Assembly: GCA_028289745.1 (NCBI GenBank)
Contig: JANQOD010000026.1
Location: 1-10,031, forward strand
Reading direction: 5' to 3'
From: Allomuricauda sp.
GTDB taxonomy: Bacteria > Bacteroidota > Bacteroidia > Flavobacteriales > Flavobacteriaceae
DNA: 10,031 bases
Positions 6,855-10,031 of the stretch are shown here, piece by piece (positions within the stretch are counted from its first letter, which is position 1; each line of letters opens with the position of its first letter). A model generated the notes under the pieces. That model ran no database searches, was not told the origin of the DNA, and worked only from the letters and a program-made list of their open reading frames with translations. The translations under genes and the position numbers were made by a program.

Positions 6855-7379
6855 ATGAAAAGGATTGTTTTCTTGTTCATTCTGATACTATTGGTCTCAT
6901 GCGCCGGGGGTAGGGTGAGCTATGACTACGATAAATCGACCGATTTCTCGAATTATACCACCTATAACTATTTTGGAGATATGGAGACCGGATTGAGCGA
7001 ACTTGATGAACGCCGTTTGCTCAAGGTGATGGATTCTATTTTACAGGCCAAAGGATTTCTTCTTTCAGAGGAACCTGATTTTTTGGTCAATATCATCAGT
7101 TCAGAATATCAGAGAGCTGCCAACAATGCCATTGGTGTGGGCATGGGCGGTACTGGGCGCAATGTTGGTGGAGGCGTATCTGTCGGTGTACCTATTGGCG
7201 GTACAGGTATTGAACGCGAGATTCAATTCGACTTTGTCGATTCACAAAAAAATGCACTCTTTTGGCAGGCTATCTCAGCAAGTGGCTATAGAGACAATGC
7301 TTCCCCCTTTGAACGTTATGAAAAAATAAAAGCCTTGGCTGCCAAGGTATTCTCAAAATTTCCTCCTGAACAGAAATAA
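6855..7379 (+). CDS. Small lipoprotein, DUF4136-like
   Basis: A 174-residue protein with a short signal peptide. MKRIVFLFILILLVSC has a positively charged start, a hydrophobic core and a lipobox (LVSC) with Cys16 as the lipidated residue, so the mature protein is probably anchored in a membrane facing the periplasm or outside. The mature part begins with a Y/D-rich strand (VSYDYDKSTDFSNYTTY) and has a Gly-rich loop (about 93-119). IEREIQFDFVDSQKNALFWQA (119-139) and a terminal helix follow. This order matches the DUF4136 lipoproteins of Bacteroidota as I know them; the function of that family is not established. The gene follows obgE by 58 bases without a clear terminator. The upstream TATTTTTA differs from the -7 consensus at the last base, so a separate promoter is uncertain. 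Confidence 0.88.
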   Translation: MKRIVFLFILILLVSCAGGRVSYDYDKSTDFSNYTTYNYFGDMETGLSELDERRLLKVMDSILQAKGFLLSEEPDFLVNIISSEYQRAANNAIGVGMGGTGRNVGGGVSVGVPIGGTGIEREIQFDFVDSQKNALFWQAISASGYRDNASPFERYEKIKALAAKVFSKFPPEQK

Positions 7380-7403
7380 CAAAATCAGCTTGTCGTTGCC
7401 TGT

Positions 7404-7438
7404 TTACCGTTCGGTAAGTTGAAATGACCGTTGGTCAT
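7404..7438. promoter_or_regulatory. Two adjacent dyads with an ACCGTT...GGT core (operator-like)
   Basis: TTACCG-TT-CGGTAA (7404-7417) and ATGACC-GTT-GGTCAT (7424-7438) are perfect inverted repeats whose centres lie about 20.5 bases apart, close to two helical turns. They share the half-site ACC/GGT and a GTT centre. Dyads of the form ACCGnnCGGT resemble TetR-family operators, but no such regulator is encoded here. They lie just upstream of the predicted promoter at 7446-7476. They could also form small hairpins at the 3' end of the lipoprotein transcript; no T-run follows, so they are poor terminators. Confidence 0.5.
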
Positions 7439-7445
7439 AATCTTC

Positions 7446-7476
7446 TTTAGGCTGCACTCTTCTTACCATACATTTG
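7446..7476 (+). promoter_or_regulatory. Predicted promoter (TTTA - 19 bases - TACATTTG)
   Basis: TACATTTG (7469-7476) matches TAnnTTTG fully. A -33-like TTTA (7446-7449) lies 19 bases upstream, near the normal spacing, one base off TTTG. Transcription would start near 7482, about 30 bases before the ATG at 7512. The only coding candidate it would serve is the small frameshifted gene 7512-7691. Confidence 0.6.
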
Positions 7477-7511
7477 CCGTGTAAATATTTTAATCCACAA
7501 AAACTAGACAA

Positions 7512-7691
7512 ATGATCGCATTGGTAAAATTGATTGTGAATATTTTGGTTACCATTTTTTTGTAACCTGGAGAGACCAATTAAAGCAAAAGCGAGCTTTT
7601 TAAGAATTACCGCAAGTATCTAAATCTTGAGTTGGAAAACCCGCTCAAGATGATGGCAATGACAAGGGCTAAGATTGCTGCTGCCGTTTAA
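7512..7691 (+). pseudogene. Small single-pass membrane protein gene, apparently double-frameshifted
   Basis: From ATG 7512 the frame reads MIALVKLIVNILVTIFL and stops at TAA 7563, right after a run of seven T (7554-7561 region). Adding one T there would continue the frame as FVTWRDQLKQ. Removing one A from AAAA at 7587-7590 would then return to the original frame, which is open from 7584 to TAA 7689-7691 and reads SELFKNYRKYLNLELE followed by NPLKMMAMTRAKIAAAV. The reconstructed product would be 59 residues: an N-terminal membrane helix and a charged, tyrosine- and lysine-containing tail. Both shifts are at homopolymers, so they may be mutations or assembly errors. A promoter 30 bases upstream supports a real gene. 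I do not recognise the family. A perfect 8-bp inverted repeat, ATCTTGAG/CTCAAGAT (7624-7631, 7644-7651), lies within it. The reconstruction is inference. Confidence 0.42.
7624..7651 (+). repeat. 8-bp perfect inverted repeat / hairpin
   Basis: ATCTTGAG (7624-7631) pairs with CTCAAGAT (7644-7651) around a 12-base loop. Inside the loop GG (7634-7635) can pair with CC (7640-7641), closing an AAAA tetraloop. No T-run follows, so it is not an intrinsic terminator. It lies within the presumed small gene and may be a by-product of coding sequence. Confidence 0.5.
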
Positions 7692-7743
7692 CCTAAAAAT
7701 TTCTTCATACACCATAAACCAATGTGCTCAACTGCGAATCATT

Positions 7744-7751
7744 TATATTTG
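7744..7751 (+). promoter_or_regulatory. Predicted -7 box of the kinase-regulator operon (TATATTTG)
   Basis: TATATTTG matches TAnnTTTG fully. The start of transcription would be near 7757, 29 bases before the kinase ATG. The -33 position (around 7721) shows no clear TTTG. The 10-base palindrome GTGATATCAC lies immediately downstream. Confidence 0.6.
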
Positions 7752-7753
7752 GC

Positions 7754-7763
7754 GTGATATCAC
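7754..7763. promoter_or_regulatory. Palindrome GTGATATCAC over the predicted transcription start
   Basis: A perfect 10-base palindrome begins 2 bases after the -7 box and spans the predicted transcription start of the two-component operon. A protein bound here would block initiation, so a repressor site is possible. LytTR regulators normally bind direct repeats, so autoregulation by the downstream regulator is not the obvious reading. A 10-base palindrome can also occur by chance. Confidence 0.35.
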
Positions 7764-7785
7764 CCTTGTTAAGAAGATTTCATAA

Positions 7786-8844
7786 ATGAACCTTACAGAA
7801 AAAAGAAGAAATCTCATTTTTTGGATTTTACAGCTTTTAGGTTGGGGATTTATCAATTCTGTTTCTTTTCTTTTCTTCAAAAAATTTAGTGCCGAGTTTG
7901 TGGCATACTCAATCGCCACGGGTATTTTTATAGGCATTTTTTCAACTTCATTGTTGCGATGGTATTTGAAAAAAAATGTCTTTTTTGAAGATGTTGACCT
8001 TAAAGAATTGGCAAAAGTTGCAATGGCATTTATTTTGGCGTCTTCATTGTTTGGCACCCTCAATTTTATGTTTGGTCATTTGTACGCAAGATTTGGCCCC
8101 GAGCTGTCAGAAATTGAAAGAAACATTCTTGAAACATATGATAAATTCTGGCTTTTGGTCGTCAATTCGTTTTTTTTGATAGGTGTTTGGATGGCTTGCT
8201 ATCTGGTCATCAAGTTGTTGCTTAAAATGAATATGAACAGAATTGAACGTTTAGAACTCAGCTCTAATTTGAAACAGGCCCAATTGAATACCTTGAAGGG
8301 GCAGATAAATCCGCATTTCATGTTCAACAGCTTGAACAATATTAGGGGATTGATGCTGGAGGATGTGAACAAATCGCGCGAAATGCTCACCAAGCTCTCA
8401 GAAATACTGCGTTATTCGCTGACCAAAAATGATGTCAATGCCATTGCTGTTGAGGAAGAGCTAGAAATGGTCGATAATTATATCTCTCTTTCCAAAATTC
8501 AGTTCGAAGATCGATTGGTGTTCGTTAAGGAAGTTGACAAAGAGACATTGCCCATACAGATTCCGCCGATGATCATTCAGCTCTTGATCGAAAATGCCGC
8601 TAAGCATGGTATTTCAAATTTAAAGGAAGGCGGAAAAATTATGCTTGCGATCAAAAAGACAAATGACCAATTGCACATCAGGGTTTCGAATACCGGCAAA
8701 TTGAAAATGGTAAAAGATTCTACCCAGGTAGGACTGGAAAACATCAAACAAAGATTGAAATTATTGTACGGTGAAACGGCCATTTTCACCCTGATTGAAG
8801 AACATGGAGAGGTATTGGCCGATATCAAAATTCCATTGACATGA
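7786..8844 (+). CDS. LytS/YehU-type sensor histidine kinase
   Basis: A 352-residue membrane kinase of the His_kinase (LytS/YehU) family. Four hydrophobic segments are visible (about 11-30, 36-58, 76-97, 120-146), followed by a linker helix. The phosphoacceptor motif QINPHFMFNSLNNI has H177 as the expected phosphorylated residue. The ATPase part shows the N box PPMIIQLLIENAAKHG (260-275, N270), VSNTG (300-304) in the position of the usual DxG motif, and VGLENIKQRL (315-324). No separate periplasmic or PAS sensor domain is present, so the signal is probably sensed within the membrane segments; the stimulus is unknown. Its TGA overlaps the regulator's ATG by 4 bases (ATGA at 8841-8844), a sign of coupled translation and a cognate pair. 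Confidence 0.95.
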   Translation: MNLTEKRRNLIFWILQLLGWGFINSVSFLFFKKFSAEFVAYSIATGIFIGIFSTSLLRWYLKKNVFFEDVDLKELAKVAMAFILASSLFGTLNFMFGHLYARFGPELSEIERNILETYDKFWLLVVNSFFLIGVWMACYLVIKLLLKMNMNRIERLELSSNLKQAQLNTLKGQINPHFMFNSLNNIRGLMLEDVNKSREMLTKLSEILRYSLTKNDVNAIAVEEELEMVDNYISLSKIQFEDRLVFVKEVDKETLPIQIPPMIIQLLIENAAKHGISNLKEGGKIMLAIKKTNDQLHIRVSNTGKLKMVKDSTQVGLENIKQRLKLLYGETAIFTLIEEHGEVLADIKIPLT

Positions 8845-9566
8845 AAATCACCGCCGTTATTGTCGAAGATTCGCGCCTGGCGCGTAACGAGTTAAAAGAG
8901 TTGATCAAAGAGCACAAAGAGATTGAGCTAAAAGGTGAGGCCGAAAACGTTGATTTAGGCTTTGAACTCATACAAAAAGAGTTGCCCGATCTGTTGTTTT
9001 TAGATATCAACATGCCCGAAAAAGATGGTTTTGAACTGTTAGAGATGCTCGATGAGGTACCCATCACCATTTTTACGACCGCTTTTGATGAGTATGCCAT
9101 CAAATCTTTTGAGTACAATGCATTGGATTATCTATTAAAACCCATCAATGCAAAACGTTTTGCTCAGGCCATAGACAAGGCCAGGGCAAAGTTGGAAGGC
9201 AAACAAGAAAGCAAAGCCGACACGCGCAAGCTCAGCGAATCAAGCCAAATCTTCATCAAGGACGGAGAAAAATGTTGGTTGGTCAAAATCGGTGATATTT
9301 CACATTTTGAGATTGTGGGCAATTATACCCGTGTCTATTTTGAGGATGAAAGGCCCATGCTCTACAAATCGTTGAACCAAATAGAGGAAAAACTTCCTGA
9401 CGAAGCTTTTTTTAGGGTAAATCGACAGCAAATTGTAAACACCGATTTTATTACGGGTGTGGTACCATGGTTCAATGGAAAATTAAAGCTCACCATGAAG
9501 AATGGCGATGAGATAGAGGTTTCACGCCGTCAATCGTATTTGTTCAAAGACCGGATGAGTCTATAA
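8841..9566 (+). CDS. LytTR-type DNA-binding response regulator
   Basis: A 241-residue regulator expected to be phosphorylated by the kinase encoded just upstream. The receiver domain (about 3-118) has the acidic pair E9-D10, the phosphoacceptor D55 in LFLDINMPEKDGFELL, T79/T80 in IFTTAFDEYAIKSF, and K100 in YLLKP. A polar linker (119-135) leads to a LytTR DNA-binding domain (about 136-240), marked by FEIVGNYTRVYFED, LNQIEEKLP, FFRVNRQQIVN and the C-terminal VSRRQSYLFKDRM. LytTR proteins usually bind paired direct repeats upstream of target promoters. Targets are not evident here; the neighbouring DoxX gene is convergent and ends against this one. All key receiver residues are present. Confidence 0.96.
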   Translation: MKITAVIVEDSRLARNELKELIKEHKEIELKGEAENVDLGFELIQKELPDLLFLDINMPEKDGFELLEMLDEVPITIFTTAFDEYAIKSFEYNALDYLLKPINAKRFAQAIDKARAKLEGKQESKADTRKLSESSQIFIKDGEKCWLVKIGDISHFEIVGNYTRVYFEDERPMLYKSLNQIEEKLPDEAFFRVNRQQIVNTDFITGVVPWFNGKLKLTMKNGDEIEVSRRQSYLFKDRMSL

Positions 9567-9570
9567 AAAA

Positions 9571-9587
9571 ACCCGCCGGTAGCGGGT
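9571..9587. terminator. Bidirectional intrinsic terminator
   Basis: ACCCGC (9571-9576) and GCGGGT (9582-9587) form a GC-rich 6-bp stem with a 5-base loop. Read on the minus strand the stem is followed by a run of seven T (rc of 9564-9570), a strong terminator for the DoxX gene that ends at 9614. On the plus strand it follows the regulator stop by a few bases, with a poorer T-rich tail (CTTCGATTATTTT). It therefore probably ends both convergent transcripts, more efficiently for the minus strand. Confidence 0.85.
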
Positions 9588-9613
9588 CTTCGATTATTTT
9601 CAAAAAAGAAGTA

Positions 9614-9994
9614 CTATCCTGCGAGTAGATCCTTATACTTGGCCTTGTAACCAAAAAGAACAAGAACGTTCAAAACAATTAGAATTAAAGAACCAGGAAT
9701 CGTAGCTGGCTCCAACGTCGCATGGAACAATACGGCATTTACTGAGACACTCATTAAGATTAAGGCCATCAATGCACCATACTTGTTGAACAATAAGGCC
9801 AAACCGGCCAAAACTTCAACAATAGCCACTAAATAAATCGTTTTGGCAGCTGCAAGACCTCCCATGTAACCTAGGGCTGCTTCGCTCATGGCACTTTGGT
9901 CCATGGGTACAAAATGAAAAAATTTATCCAGCCCAAAAACCAATACGAAAAGGCCGAGAAGAATTCTTACGACCATAAAAACTTTTGAATTCAT
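9614..9994 (-). CDS. DoxX family membrane protein
   Basis: A 126-residue protein with four predicted membrane helices (about 5-23, 47-69, 72-91, 100-117), the size and layout of small DoxX/DoxD-like proteins. Characteristic features are RILLGLFVLVFGLDKFFHF (10-28) in helix 1 and its exit, the AIVEVLAGLALLFNKYG block (57-73), with Glu60 inside helix 2, and a short basic C-terminus. The precise function is unknown; members have been linked to respiratory or redox processes in some organisms, which is not evidence for this one. It is convergent with the two-component operon and shares its terminator. The 37 bases upstream inside the window show no full TAnnTTTG box; the promoter may lie beyond the right edge. 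Confidence 0.88.
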   Translation of the reverse strand: MNSKVFMVVRILLGLFVLVFGLDKFFHFVPMDQSAMSEAALGYMGGLAAAKTIYLVAIVEVLAGLALLFNKYGALMALILMSVSVNAVLFHATLEPATIPGSLILIVLNVLVLFGYKAKYKDLLAG

Positions 9995-10031
9995 AGGTAA
10001 ATAGTTGTTGATTGAACAATAAAAGTACTCA

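Noticed and set aside
7587..7601. Terminator AAAAGC-GA-GCTTTT followed by T
   Set aside because: The stem is mainly A-T with a minimal loop, and it lies inside the presumed small gene; the T stretch is part of the stem itself.
7743..8063. 106-residue minus-strand frame overlapping the kinase start
   Set aside because: Antisense to the clearly coding kinase gene, with no family features.

Overview
The window reads as chromosomal DNA of a marine-type member of the Flavobacteriaceae (Bacteroidota). Evidence: several intergenic boxes match the Bacteroidota -7 promoter consensus TAnnTTTG, there are few Shine-Dalgarno sequences, and typical gene types occur (hypoxanthine phosphoribosyltransferase joined to a short adenylate kinase, an Obg GTPase without the C-terminal OCT domain, a DUF4136-like lipoprotein, a LytS/LytTR sensor-regulator pair). 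The genus cannot be fixed from the sequence alone. I see no phage, transposon, CRISPR array or rRNA/tRNA gene.

Layout. 1-366 (+): an unrecognised small protein, possibly continuing beyond the left edge. 434-4424 (-): purK and purE overlapping by 4 bases, then a 296-base gap filled mostly by a striking ACTGNNN heptamer array, then an M3 family zinc oligopeptidase. 4425-4543: a compact divergent promoter region shared by purK and the hpt-adk fusion. 4544-7379 (+): hpt-adk fusion, obgE and a small lipoprotein, probably partly co-transcribed. 7380-7785: a 406-base stretch with two neighbouring dyads, a good promoter, a small membrane-protein gene that looks frameshifted, and the promoter of the next operon. 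7786-9566 (+): LytS-type histidine kinase and LytTR response regulator overlapping by 4 bases. 9571-9587: hairpin terminator shared with the convergent DoxX-family membrane protein gene 9614-9994 (-).

How the genes relate. PurK and PurE carry out the two-step carboxylation of AIR in de novo purine synthesis. Across the divergent promoter, one polypeptide carries purine salvage (Hpt) and adenylate interconversion (Adk), so de novo synthesis and salvage share a control region of about 120 bases. ObgE is a GTPase of ribosome assembly. The kinase-regulator pair is a self-contained signalling operon of unknown stimulus.

Most of the window is ordinary housekeeping content. The parts worth a second look are the heptamer array that runs into the purE stop codon, the Hpt-Adk fusion with its apparent GTG start, and the 7380-7785 region, where promoter, dyads and a broken or misassembled small gene occur together.
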